NCBI GenBank assembly: GCA_024509875.1 | Contig: JAMPIV010004475.1 | Span: forward strand, 310,001-374,000 | DNA: 64,000 nucleotides | Direction: 5' to 3' | Source of the DNA: Oreohelix idahoensis | Lineage: Eukaryota; Mollusca; Gastropoda; Stylommatophora; Oreohelicidae | Shown: positions 46,764-57,897 of the stretch, piece by piece | Layout of the letters: each line of letters opens with the position of its first letter | Numbering within the stretch: the stretch's first letter is position 1 | Program-made: the position numbers and the translations under genes | Notes under the pieces: generated by a model | What the model saw: the letters and a program-made list of their open reading frames with translations, nothing else | Database searches by the model: none | What the model was told of the DNA's origin: nothing

Positions 46764-47222
46764 AACAATATAGAGAACAGTTACAGAGAAGGAAATGTCG
46801 AAATTGTCCTCTTTTCACACAACATGCCTAAGAAAAATTCACCAAATCTTTTGGCCGAATACCAGCACCAACCAAGATCTGCTTACTCGGAGCAAGCAAG
46901 AGGACATGCACACCATCATAACTGGCAGACGCTGGAGCTGGGTTGGCCATGTCCTCAGAAGAGACCCCGATGCCATCACAAGAACAGCTATGCTTTGGAC
47001 CCCTGAAGGAAAACGAAAGAGAGGCCGACCAAAAACAACTTGGCGGAGGACTGTGGAGGCTGAGATACAAAGAATGAACCAGAGTTGGGGAACTGTACGA
47101 AGGATGGTCGCCGACCGAGCAAAGTGAAAACAATTTGTTGTTGCCCTACAAGACGCCACTAGGCGTGATGGCCACTGACTGCTTCGACGGTCGGCGGCTA
47201 AGGATCAAAGAAGAAGAAGAAA
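46764..47222 (+). mobile_element. 5'-truncated LINE insertion with (GAA)n tail
   Basis: A 459-bp insertion flanked by a 7-bp duplication GTCAGTA (46757-46763 and 47223-47229). The coding strand ends a reverse transcriptase ORF: IFWPNTSTNQDLLTRSKQED, then RRWSWVGHVLRRDPDAITR and PEGKRKRGRPKTTWRRTVEAEIQRM, ending RMVADRAK. A short 3' region and a gaagaagaagaa tail follow. The C-terminal block is that of APE-type LINEs. A duplication plus a truncated 5' end is the hallmark of target-primed reverse transcription. Inserted in the LTR of element B. Confidence 0.9.
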
Positions 47223-47761
47223 GTCAGTAGATAATTATTTAATGTATGTACTAGTCAATTTAAAACATCTCTTACTGGGAAATAGCGAGTAATTAAATTC
47301 ACTTTACGGCTGAAAAGATTTAGCTATAAGTTATTTAATTAGCACAGAAAATCTCAGTGAAATATAATGAAAACTTTAAACACACTAAATCACTTAAAGG
47401 CTAGTATATAAATTACCGCAATCAGAAAAATGAAACACTCCACGAAAATCTAATAATTTTCACTCTGTACGAGAAATCCAAGATATCGAGCTAGTGAATT
47501 TCAGATAGATTTTTTAACAACTGATCATGGCTATCGGAGAGACATTGTATATATCCGTAAATTCCGTTCTATCGCTCTTTAATGCGAAAGTCACACCTAC
47601 TGCCAGTTCCGAGCCCATTTGCCGTTCGATTCTTGAATCAAAGGTAATTTTACCACCTCTGCCGCCGACAACCTCTCTGGCTTGACTTTCATCATCTCCG
47701 CCTTGCCAAATATCAGCTACGCAATTAATTCCCCTGAAAGTTTTACAATCCAAGGTCTGTC

Positions 47762-50373
47762 TGTGACGCTACACTGTAATTCTGACTTTTAACCGGCCCG
47801 ATCCTGTTCTTTTATTTTGAATTTTCACCAGTTTTATTTTCTTCTGATCACGCGATTTTCCGTTGTTTACGGAAATCGCTATTTTCGGGCACGCTTTTTC
47901 ACCATTTTTTTTTCTTCTCATTTGAATATATATCGTGTTTGGTATTTTTTTTGAGTAGATAAATTAAATGGGTTCGTTTATGATGGTAGGTTTATTTTAT
48001 TCTAGCATCAGTTTTTACTTTCTTCTGATTTTTCGCAATTCCCGTAAAGTTCGTTGTTTACGGAAATAATCGCCATTTCCGGCACGCGATATGACGAGGC
48101 CGGAAGCACGCGGCCGGAAGCACGCGGGGTTTGCGTGGGTTGATAGTACTAATTTTTCTAGCGCTCCCATTGGTCCGGGATTTGCGTAGGAAGGGAAATC
48201 CGCGTGGGCGGTTGCTCTTGTATATATGGGACAGAAAACGGGGATTCGGTCTCTATGAAAAATAAGTGCCAGCCGTCAGACTACGTAATTTATCGTTCTC
48301 CACTGTGGGAAAAACCAGCGATGAATTGGTATGTAAGATTTTATCGTATTATCGTTTTATTCATTAGAGGGTTCTTTGAGAAATTCGCCCTTAGGTAAAG
48401 ATTAACTTTTCAGTTTTAAAATAAACGATAGCGCCATTAATTACTATTTTTGAAGAACGACATAATGCAACAGTGTGCTTATTCTTTCTATGATTTTGGC
48501 AATAGATAGGAGTGTGTGAAGTTGTGAGAAACACGTGTGCCATATTTTTAGGATGTTATGTAAAACCACCATTTATTCCTGTATATTTTCTAATGTAAAT
48601 TTATGGGGAAATCCCTGGTGTGTTCGTTAATTTTTCTGAGCCTTAAAAATGTGAGAAATATTGTCAGAGGGTTCAGATTTACGTTGTAAATGAATTATAC
48701 TGCTTAGGGGAGGAAACTATTCCTATAGCGAGATTTAATTTAATAAGAGTAAGCCGGGGAAACTCCTGTGTTAATGGGTAAAAGGATTTCCCTAATTTTG
48801 TCAAGTTTGAACACGTGATCGGCCATGCATAACGGCCACGTAACATGTCAGACGGGTCTGGGCTATTGTTTGTTTTACCTGGCAGATTTTAGTAGAAGGA
48901 GTGTGATTTTAGAGGCCACGTGGGATAGTGGTATTTTATGTATTGTTGTGAAGAACGAGAGAAAGGGGAGAAGAAGTGAGAATGAAGAGACACGTGTATA
49001 GAATTATTTTATGTATCGTATATGTTAGAGATAAGCGATTTTAGAGTGGGTGTACATGAGTCGCTGTTTCTTTTAATTTCAGCGAGTCACGGCGGAAACA
49101 GTGGGGAGCATAATTTTGTCAAATAAAATTATCCACGGCAAAAGACATATCTCAGGGTCAGTGTACTCGAGTATCGTCAGGAGCAAAAGAAAATTACCCT
49201 ATGGTCTCTGGCAGTGAAGTCCCTATGCTTCAGCTGGACCGAGGTTTTATTTATCATACAGCCGAGAGCATCGCTATTATAGTCTCTAGCAACGGCAGGT
49301 GGCCGGGAGACTAGTTTCATTTTGTACAGCCTGAAATCAAGGCTGTGTTTTTTCCTCTAACTCCGGAGCGGGTTAAAAGAGGGAAGCTATTCAGCAGCAG
49401 AGAAGTTTTGTCTACAGTTACTAAAGTCCCTCATGCTTGATATCCGAACATCGTCATCACCAAAATCAGGAACAGGTGACAGAGTTACCATACCTAGGTC
49501 CTGATAGAAATCAAGAGGAGAGCGTAACGGAGACGCCGCATCATCAGCCCTCGAGTGTTAGAGAGACACTGAGATCAAGAGAGAAAGATAGAGAAGGAGG
49601 GAGAAAATAGACAGGACCAGTAGGGTCTGTTCAGTATCCATTGGACGGATAGACACTGAGTCTGCGTTCGAAAAAACCAAGTCTATTAATTGTAGCATTT
49701 CTTGTGGTGTAGTTATCGGCGCCTATCGCCTAACTAGTAGAAAGCTGTGTAGCCGTTCATTGAGGAAGAGTCACCAGGACTGAGACAGTATAAAATTTAT
49801 TAGTGTTAGAGAGTGGAGGCTAAAAGTTGACAGCCCCACCAAAGTAGATTTGGTTTAAATCACTAACCATTTTTTATTGTTCCTCAGCAGGGTGACAGGA
49901 AGAGTGAATGTGATTTGGGGTTTTTTTTTGTTGAGTGTCTCTCAATTTAATTGTTACCTTGGTTTTTCCAGGCCGTGCAACAGTGCACGCTATTGACTGA
50001 CTTGATGACGTATGATGCCATTTTATGTTTTCTTGTATGTAAATAAATATATACATATATTATTTACTGGATCAGCTTCTATTATTTACTATACTTACTC
50101 CATGTTGTCTGTATAGTGGTGTTTGTGGTCGTAATTATACACCTTATCTCCTTGTGTTTCAAGGCAGTCAGAGGTGGGGAGACTATAGCCATTTTTTTTA
50201 GTCACGAAGCGGCAGGGGGAGATTCAAATCCTGGGTCTATCTCTTGAGCCAATAGTCTCACCTGTCCACAGGCATGTTATTTTCCATCTAAATTCTATCT
50301 TCTCAGACTTTCTCATACTAGGGTCTTGCTTTCATTCAGGCACACTCTATAAACTTAAAACCACTTCGTGACA
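47762..50373 (+). repeat. Element G 5' LTR
   Basis: 2612 bp, TG...CA. An inverted CCAAT box (ATTGG, 48169-48173) lies about 50 bp before TATATATGG (48221), a likely core promoter, so transcription probably starts near 48250 and leaves a long R-U5 of about 2.1 kb. Donor-like sites GTATGTAAGA (about 48330) and GGTAAAG (about 48395) occur just downstream. Against the 3' LTR I see about 11 substitutions, a 16-bp indel near 49646 and homopolymer differences. Confidence 0.95.
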
Positions 50374-50820
50374 AGTGGGCGGCAATCGTCCGGTGGATCA
50401 TTCTGTTGAGATCAATTCTGTGATCTACATTCATAGATTGTCTCTAGGAAGTTTCTGAGAATAGAATTTCTTTAAATATCCCCTAGACTTGAGCTACTAG
50501 AACTGATCCAGTATAAGTTTTTCCACAGGTTGCAGTCTAGTAGATTTTTGTGGTATTTTTGATTTATATGACTAAGAGGTAATTGATGGCATACCGACAT
50601 ATTTTTCTTTAACAGGAAGGTAATTTAGTTTTTGGTAGCTTGTTAAAAAAAAAATTTTTTTCTCAGGTTATTGTTCAGACTTGACGCTAGTCTGAGTTCG
50701 GGTTTTGGAACAGCGGTTAAAGAGGGAGTATTATATATTACGTAACAGGTAGTTCCTTCCTTTTGTTCTCCTTTCTGTCATTTTCTGTTAGTTGTGAACT
50801 TACAGCAGTTTACAGGTAAG
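50374..50820 (+). other. Element G leader
   Basis: Begins with a primer-binding-like TGGGCGGCAATCG two bases after the LTR. No open frame. Just before the gag ATG the sequence ttttctgttag and ttacag looks like polypyrimidine-AG splice acceptors, so the long leader could be spliced. That is inference. Confidence 0.5.
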
Positions 50821-52938
50821 ATGGCGGATATGGCCAAGTTACGAGCTGCCTGGCGAGAGGCTGCTCAGGACATGGGAATGGATAAGGAGGAGACTAAGGC
50901 CTACCTGATAAGGGAAACTGACAGGCATATTCAGCGAGAGAAAGAGAAAGAGGAAAGGATAGCCGCCGCAGAAGCAGCGAAAGAAGAGAGGGCAGCCGCA
51001 GCAGAGATGGAACTTCGGAAATTGGAAGCACAGGAGAGGGAGAAGGCAGCGGAGAGACAGCATGAACTTGCCCTGCGTTCTCTGGAACTGCAGTACCGAG
51101 CTTCAGAAGGCAGTTCAGCTAATGGAGATTCACCCGGAGCAGGAGCGACAGACACCTCAGGAAACGGAGGGCCCCGGATGGCAGCCATGAGCTTCCCATT
51201 TGACTCATTCCCTAACGGGAATGAAAAGATTGACGTGTTTTTAGAAAAATTTCAACGGATGGCAAAGGCATACGGGTTGGATGAGAGTTTGTGGTGTCTA
51301 AAATTATCACAATACCTCAAAGGTCATGCGTATGAAGTCTACAGCAAGATGCTCCTAGATGACCAGAACAACTTTGAGGCACTGCGAAACGCTTTATTGC
51401 AAAGATTTCAGTGGACACCCCGTAAATGCCAAACCATGTTCAGAGAGAGCAGGCCGGAGAAGGGAGAGAGTTTCGCACAGTTTGCAGAGCGGGTGAGAAA
51501 TTACCTAACCCGGTGGAGGGAACTGTCAGGACTGGCGAAGACTTTTGAAGGGTTGGAGGAGTTAGTTCTGTGTGAACAAGTTAAGGCAAACATGTCCCCC
51601 GACTTGAGGCGATATCTGGCAGAGCAGGGTGCCCAGCAACTTGATCAGATTATCGTGTTCGCCGAAAGGTACCAGACAGCACAGGCCGAAGTACTGGGAC
51701 AGAAACGGAAAAACCCAGACCTGCCAGCCCCAGACAAAGGAGCTTCATCATCGCAGCCGGCTACTTCCCCAGCTCATCAGCAACCAGGGCCTTCTCGCAA
51801 GGAGCCTCATTTTGGTTATAACTTGCGCCCCCAGCAGCATAACCGAGCACCGACAACAACCTCTCAGGAACCCGCTAGGAACAGAGGAGATCATGAGAGG
51901 TATTGTCAGAATTGTAGAACCACTTCCCACTGGACATCTCGGTGTATGAACAAACCCCCAGCTCACCATGCAGCTTGTTTAAGGCCGGTGAGATGGACTA
52001 AAGGGAATAAATGGGAACCAGTCCAGGCAGAGAAGTTGTTCTCTAACAGTGGACCAGCCGTAGTGAATGGGACGGCCACTACGTGTTTGTTTGACAGCGG
52101 GCTTACTTACCCCAGTATCATCGCTCGTCATTTGGTGAAACCAGGTCAGTGGACAGGAGAAATAGTTGAGATTGGTGGCGTTTTGAGAAGAGGTATCTCA
52201 CAACGGTTGCCTGTAGCCAATATTGAGGTGAAATGCAAGTTTGTGTCTGGCACCATCAAGGCAGCTGTGATGGCACAGCCAGCACATGATTTCATCCTGG
52301 GAAGCCCTTACTTAGTTTTGGGGAACCCAACCACACCGATCCTTGCTAACGCAAGGGGGCCTACTGCAGGCCAGAGAAGTGAAAGGGGAAAGCCCCAAAT
52401 TCACGGAGCCCCACGGGAGCTCAAACATCCTTGTCTTGCTATGAATAGGAGAGACGCCTCTAAAGACAGTGGAATGTTATTTACAGAGGCGTATTCGCCT
52501 GTCAGCCCTGTTCAGCCTAAAGGTCAAACAGTGGTGACGCCTCTTACTTCAGAAGTATCTTCTTTGTCGTCGGGAATTAGGCCCCCGATGGTATTACATC
52601 TCTCAAGGGAGGGAAATACTGACAAGAAGAAACATGTGCACGGTTCTTCAGTCAACTGTAAACAGTTACGCCCTGTTACGGCGATGTCTGGCCAAGCCAG
52701 TCAGACTGTTTCACAACACTGGGAGGTCGCACCATCTGGTAATCATTATTTACCACGCGCCGCCAGGAAAATTCGTGGGCGAAGGAAACACATGAGAGGG
52801 AGGAGGAAGGGCGACCAGTCAGGTTGCAGTCGCCAGGAGGAAATCCCATGGCGTGACCCTCACGATCCAGGGCTTGCCAAGATTCTCAAGGATATGGAGA
52901 TGGGCCTGGATGATAATGCTAATTATGACAGTGATTAG
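50821..52938 (+). CDS. gag: Gag-protease polyprotein of element G, intact
   Basis: 705 codons, no stop or shift. I take the ATG at 50821 (AAGATGG, good Kozak context) because the protein then begins MADMAKLRAAW like its relatives; the frame is open for 27 bases upstream without another ATG. Order: N-terminal domain (1-40); Glu/Ala/Arg-rich coiled coil (about 40-92); Ser/Gly linker; capsid (about 125-290) whose second half resembles SCAN (ESFAQFAERVRNYLTRW, LEELVLCEQVKANMSPDLRR); CCHC knuckle CQNCRTTSHWTSRC (362-375); aspartic protease with DSG at 425-427 and ILG near 492; then a 190-residue tail with no pol homology, basic (RKIRGRRKHMRGRRKG) then acidic (DDNANYDSD). Probably forms particles and matures them. 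Reverse transcriptase and integrase must come from elsewhere. Confidence 0.95.
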   Translation: MADMAKLRAAWREAAQDMGMDKEETKAYLIRETDRHIQREKEKEERIAAAEAAKEERAAAAEMELRKLEAQEREKAAERQHELALRSLELQYRASEGSSANGDSPGAGATDTSGNGGPRMAAMSFPFDSFPNGNEKIDVFLEKFQRMAKAYGLDESLWCLKLSQYLKGHAYEVYSKMLLDDQNNFEALRNALLQRFQWTPRKCQTMFRESRPEKGESFAQFAERVRNYLTRWRELSGLAKTFEGLEELVLCEQVKANMSPDLRRYLAEQGAQQLDQIIVFAERYQTAQAEVLGQKRKNPDLPAPDKGASSSQPATSPAHQQPGPSRKEPHFGYNLRPQQHNRAPTTTSQEPARNRGDHERYCQNCRTTSHWTSRCMNKPPAHHAACLRPVRWTKGNKWEPVQAEKLFSNSGPAVVNGTATTCLFDSGLTYPSIIARHLVKPGQWTGEIVEIGGVLRRGISQRLPVANIEVKCKFVSGTIKAAVMAQPAHDFILGSPYLVLGNPTTPILANARGPTAGQRSERGKPQIHGAPRELKHPCLAMNRRDASKDSGMLFTEAYSPVSPVQPKGQTVVTPLTSEVSSLSSGIRPPMVLHLSREGNTDKKKHVHGSSVNCKQLRPVTAMSGQASQTVSQHWEVAPSGNHYLPRAARKIRGRRKHMRGRRKGDQSGCSRQEEIPWRDPHDPGLAKILKDMEMGLDDNANYDSD

Positions 52939-53027
52939 ATCGAGAGGTAGATCTAGATACGGGCCAGTATGAAACCCAGAGATTTCAGTGATTTAGCACG
53001 GTTCCCGTACTTGAAAGGGGGGACTTA
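52939..53027 (+). promoter_or_regulatory. Element G 3' untranslated segment and polypurine tract
   Basis: Between the gag stop and the 3' LTR. The purine-rich gaaaggggggactta at 53013-53027 touches the LTR and is the expected plus-strand primer. Confidence 0.85.
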
Positions 53028-55621
53028 TGTGACGCTACACTGTAATTCTGACTTTTAACCGACCCGATCCTGTTCTTTTATTTTGAATTTTCACCAGTTT
53101 TATTTTCTTCTGATCACGCGATTTTCCGTTGTTTACGGAAATCGCTATTTTCGGGCACGCTTTTTCACCATTTTTTTTCTTCTCATTTGAATATATATCG
53201 TGTTTGGTATTTTTTTTTGAGTAGATAAATTAAATGGGTTCGTTTATGATGGTAGGTTTATTTTATTCTAGCATCAGTTTTACTTTCTTCTGATTTTTCG
53301 CGATTCCCGTAAAGTTCGTTGTTTACGGAAATAATCGCCATTTCCGGCACGCGATATGACGAGGCCGGAAGCATGCGGCCGGAAGCACGCGGGGTTTGCG
53401 TGGGTTGATAGTACTAATTTTTCTAGCGCTCCCATTGGTCCGGGATTTGCGTAGGAAGGGAAATCCGCGTGGGCGGTTGCTCTTGTATATATGGGACAGA
53501 AAACGGGGATTCGGTCTCTATGAAAAATAAGTGCCAGCCGTCAGACTACGTAATTTATCGTTCTCCACTGTGGGAAAAACCAGCGATGAATTGGTATGTA
53601 AGATTTTATCGTATTATCGTTTTATTCATTAGAGGGTTCTTTGAGAAATTCGCCCTTAGGTAAAGATTAACTTTTCAGTTTTAAAATAAACGATAGCGCC
53701 ATTAATTACTATTTTTGAAGAACGACGTAATGCAACAGTGTGCTTATTCTTTCTATGATTTTGGCAATAGATAGGAGTGTGTGAAGTTGTGAGAAACACG
53801 TGTGTGCCATATTTTTAGGATGTTATGTAAAACCACCATTTATTCCTGTATATTTTCTAATGTAAATTTATGGGGAAATCCCTGGTGTGTTCGTTAATTT
53901 TTCTGAGCCTTAAAAATGTGAGAAATATTGTCAGAGGGTTCAGATTTACGTTGTAAATGAATTATACTGCTTAGGGGAGGAAACTATTCCTATAGCGAGA
54001 TTTAATTTAATAAGAGTAAGCCGGGGAAACTCCTGTGTTAATGGGTAAAAGGATTTCCCTAATTTTGTCAAGTTTGAACACGTGATCGGCCATGCGTAAC
54101 GGCCACGTAACATGTCAGACGGGTCTGGGCTATTGTTTGTTTTACCTGGCAGATTTTAGTAGAAGGAGTGTGATTTTAGAGGCCACGTGGGATAGTGGTA
54201 TTTTATGTATTGTTGTGAAGAACGAGAGAAAGGGGAGAAGAAGTGAGAATGAAGAGACACGTGTATAGAATTATTTTATGTATCGTATATGTTAGAGATA
54301 AGCGATTTTAGAGTGGGTGTACATGAGTCGCTGTTTCTTTTAATTTCAGCGAGTCACGGCGGAAACAGTGGGGAGCATAATTTTGTCAAATAAAATTATC
54401 CACGGCAAAAGACATATCTCAGGGTCAGTGTACTCGAGTATCGTCAGGAGCAAAAGAAAATTACCCTATGGTCTCTGGCAGTGAAGTCCCTATGCTTCAG
54501 CTGGACCGAGGTTTATTTATCATACAGCCGAGAGCATCGCTATTATAGTCTCTAGCAACGGCAGGTGGCCGGGAGACTAGTTTCATTTTGTACAGCCTGA
54601 AATCAAGGCTGTGTTTTTTCCTCTAACTCCGGAGCGGGTTAAAAGAGGGAAGCTATTCAGCAGCAGAGAAGTTTTGTCTACAGTTAATCACGTCCCTCAT
54701 GCTTGATATCCGAACATCGTCATCACCAAAATCAGGAACAGGTGACAGAGTTACCATACCTAGGTCCTGATAGAAATCAAGAGGAGAGCGTAACGGAGAC
54801 GCCGCATCATCAGCCCTCGAGTGTTAGAGAGACACTGAGATCAAGAGAGAAAGATAGAGAAGGAGGGAGAAAATAGACAGGACCAGTAGGGTCTGTTCAG
54901 TATCCATTGAGTCTGCGTTCGAAAAACCAAGTCTATTAATTGTAGCATTTCTTGTGGTGTAGTTATCGGCGCCTATCGCCTAACTAGTAGAAAGCTGTGT
55001 AGCCGTTCATTGAGGAAGAGTCACCAGGACTGAGACAGTATAAAATTTATTAGTGTTAGAGAGTGGAGGCTAAAAGTTGACAGCCCCACCAAAGTAGATT
55101 TGGTTTAAATCACTAACCATTTTTATTGTTCCTCAGCAGGGTGACAGGAAGAGTGAATGTGATTTGGGGTTTTTTTTGTTGAGTGTCTCTCAATTTAATT
55201 GTTACCTTAGTTTTTCCAGGCCGTGCAACAGTGCACGCTATTGACTGACTTGATGACGTATGATGCCATTTTATGTTTTCTTGTATGTAAATAAATATAT
55301 ACATATATTATTTACTGGATCAGCTTCTATTATTTACTATACTTACTCCATGTTGTCTGTATAGTGGTGTTTGTGGTCGTAATTATACACCTTATCTCCT
55401 TGTATTTCAAGGCAGTCAGAGGTGGGGAGACTATAGCCATTTTTTTTAGTCACGAAGCGGCAGGGGGAGATTCAAATCCTGGGTCTATCTCTTGAGCCAA
55501 TAGTCTCACCTGTCCACAGGCATGTTATTTTCCATCTAAATTCTATCTTCTCAGACTTTCTCATACTAGGGTCTTGCTTTCATTCAGGCACACTCTATAA
55601 ACTTAAAACCACTTCGTGACA
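53028..55621 (+). repeat. Element G 3' LTR
   Basis: 2594 bp, about 99.6 percent identical to the 5' LTR by eye, ending CGTGACA followed by the CTGTC target duplication. Confidence 0.95.
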
Positions 55622-55851
55622 CTGTCTCAGACTTAACATCGCCCCTGATCAAAGAATCTATTACGCCATGCTCCGCGTTCTCTCTGTTCCACTGTGCTTA
55701 ATTGCCAAACGGCTCACGTGTTAATTGCACTTGTGAATCCGGCGTTCCTGTAGCAAAAAATAAACTAGATGGGGAGGGGCAAAAGTGGATGATCACTGCT
55801 GCACTATTTCCATCATTGACATTTCGTCCGGGCTTGAAGACATGAAACCTT

Positions 55852-56304
55852 TTATGTCTCCTCTATGAAAATAGTGATGCTATTATCTGTATCTTGCGAG
55901 TAATTGCTATCTTCACTTTCCCTTTCTTCCTCACTGCTCCAGTTTCTACTCATAAAGCCTGCTCCCACGTTTTGTTTTCCTGGTATGTATTCTACTTTGA
56001 AAGCATATACACTTAGGAGCAACGCCCACCTCATAATCCTCGCGTTGAATTCCTTATTCGCTCCCAGAAAAGCCAGTGGGGCATGGTCTGTCTGCACTGT
56101 AAATGAAACGCCGTAAAGGTATTCGTGATGTTTCCTGATATCACTCACGAGTGCTAGACATTCTCTCTCCACTGTGGAATAGTTCTGTTCTGCTGTGTTC
56201 AATTTTCGGCTGCCATAAGCGACTGGGAATAACAGGTTCGGATCATTGTCATCTGCTTGTAGCAGAGTTGACCCGATGCCTTGACCCGATGTTGCTAGCC
56301 GCAA
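55852..56304 (-). pseudogene. RNase H of element B
   Basis: In frame with the reverse transcriptase upstream, separated by one TGA at about 56418-56416. Shows RLATSGQGIGSTLLQ, where the TDAS-type first Asp is lost, PVAYGSRKLNTAEQNYSTVE, ERECLAL, VQTDHAPLAFLG and VGAGFMSR, where the final catalytic Asp of GADF is Gly. Two active-site residues are therefore damaged. Ends with an acidic tail (EEERESEDSN). Last domain before the LTR. Confidence 0.9.
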
Positions 56305-56415
56305 TATAAAAGGTTTCTTAAGGTCAGGTAGCCGTAAAATTGGGTATTCGGACAGCTGTCGTTTGAGAGTGCTGTAAGCGTGTTCGCACTTAGCATCCCA
56401 AATAACTGTTTCCGG

Positions 56416-57897
56416 TCACCCCTTTTTGGTAAGGTCAGTAAGGGGTGCCGTTAGCCCGTTAAAATTGTTAATAAATTTCTGGTAGTATGCACACAGTGAT
56501 AGAAATGAACGCGTGTCTTTATTCGTTCGGGGCCTCTTTGCTGATACTATTTTCTCAATGTTCTTGGCAACTGGCCACATGCAGCCTTGAGAAATGGTAT
56601 GCCCCAGGAAGTCAAGCTTTTCAAATCCGATAAGACATTTGCTAGGTCTGGCTGTGAGACCAGTTTCCTGTAGTCTCCTGAGGAGCATAGCAACCGTAGC
56701 AATATGTTCGTCGTAAGTTTCCGATGCAATTAATATGTCATCCATGAAATTATGGATATGCGGACTTTGCAAGGGTTCTAAAAGCTTTCTCATCATTCTG
56801 GTAAAGACTCCCGGTGCGTTATGCAATCCGAACGGCATCACGTTGAAGGTATAGTGTCCTTCACTGGTGCTGAAAGCTAACAGGGGCTTAATTTCCTCCT
56901 TGACTGGTATTTGGTAGTAACCTTTACTCAGGTCAATCTTTGAGAAAATTCTTGCCCTGCTAAGCTTGGTGAATAGTTCAGAAGCGCTCTGGAGAGGTTG
57001 CGGCTGGAATTCCGTTACAGTGTTAAGTAAACGGTAATCTATGCACAGCTTAACTTCCTTATTGGGCTTCTGTAACAGCACTACACTGGAACTGTAAGGA
57101 GAGGTAGACTCACTGATAATTCCTGCTTGACGTAGCTTTTCTATTTCTCCGCGTAACGTATCAGCTTTAGCATACGGGATGGGGTATACTCTGGTCCGAA
57201 CAGGTGTCTCATTTTTCAGTTTCATATCGAAATCTACGAGATGTGTTCGACCAGGTACATCCGTTAAAACTGCTGTGTACTGTTTCAGTAGCGCCCTCGT
57301 TTCTGTCTGTTGTGCTTCAGAGAGACTGTCACCGAATTTCACATCTTGGAAAGATTCCGTTTGTTGCAATAAATATTCCATGCAACTATCGTTATCTTCC
57401 TCATCTTCTGTTGCTATGGCGACCGCCAGGAGATGTTTGGAGGACGGCACCGGTCTTTCCAAGTATTTCTTTAGCAGATTTACATGGTAGACCTTCTCCT
57501 TTCCTTTAATAGAGATCTTGTAGTTCGTTCTTGAGATCTTTTTCAGGACGGTAAACGGTCCTTGCCATCCGATGCGCAGTTTGTTGCTTCCGGTTGGAAG
57601 TAGCAACAAAACCTTCTCCCCTGGTTGGAGTTCTCTCTCTTTAGCCGCTTTATTGTACCGTTTAGCGTGCTTTGCGCGTGCTTTCTTAAGGTTGGTTGTT
57701 GCTAGATCCCATCCTAGTTGTAACCTTTCCTTAAGTTCCGATACATACTTGCTGGCTGAGACGACTGTCTCTTCAACCTTCTGGTCTGTCAATGACCGGA
57801 GTAAGGCTTCTAGCGGCCCCTTAATAGGTCTGTCGAATAAAAGAGTAGCTGGTGGTAAACCTAGGCGAATACGGCTGCAGGAATGAAAAGGTCCCAA
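56416..57897 (-). pseudogene. Integrase C-terminus and reverse transcriptase of element B
   Basis: 493-codon frame. Residues 1-150 are the end of integrase (LLPTGSNKLRIGWQGPFTVL, then YHVNLLKKYLER). An acidic linker follows (TEDEEDNDSC), then reverse transcriptase: AGIISESTSPYSSSVVLL, KLCIDYRLLNTVTE, FSKIDLSKGYYQIPV, FNVMPFGLHNAPGVF, FMDDILIASE and LDFLGHTISQG, ending SFLSLCAYYQKFINNF. This single frame shows directly that integrase is fused upstream of reverse transcriptase. All reverse transcriptase catalytic Asp are present. Ends at a TGA inside what should be the connection region. Confidence 0.93.

Larger units (their letters stand above)
47762..55621 (+). mobile_element. Element G: gag-protease-only retrotransposon with 2.6-kb LTRs
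   Basis: LTRs at 47762-50373 (2612 bp) and 53028-55621 (2594 bp), both TGTGACGC...CGTGACA, flanked by a perfect 5-bp duplication CTGTC (47757-47761 and 55622-55626). The 2654-bp internal region holds a leader beginning agTGGGCGGC (primer-binding-like), one intact gag-protease gene and a polypurine tract (53013-53027, gaaaggggggactta) directly before the 3' LTR. There is no integrase, reverse transcriptase or RNase H. Gag is clearly related to those of A and B. The layout matches the TR-GAG class, named for terminal-repeat elements that encode only Gag. It landed in the LTR of element B. Confidence 0.95.
45194..55638 (-). repeat. Element B 3' LTR, split by two insertions
   Basis: Starts TGTCGTA at 45194 and by my reading ends ...ACTTAACA at 55638, followed by tcgcccctga, whose complement is a plausible polypurine tract. 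Removing the LINE tail and element G with their duplications leaves about 2.1 kb, comparable with the LTRs of element A. The right-hand end is inference, because the other LTR is incomplete here. Confidence 0.6.

Noticed and set aside
47514..47753. 79-residue minus-strand frame next to element G
   Set aside because: Lies within the element B LTR by my boundary call, is cut by the G insertion and has no motif.
48204..48398. 64-residue open frame present identically in both LTRs of element G (also 53469-53663)
   Set aside because: It starts at GTG, overlaps the probable TATA box, and is identical only because the LTRs are. It would lie mostly upstream of, or at, the transcription start.
50194..50250. 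tRNA-like internal promoter (gattcaaatcctg resembles a B box) in the LTR of G
   Set aside because: No matching A box or cloverleaf could be drawn by eye; it is duplicated only as part of the LTR.
50794..50820. Gag start nine codons upstream of the ATG at 50821
   Set aside because: The upstream codon is GTG. The ATG at 50821 has good context and gives the N-terminus shared by the relatives.
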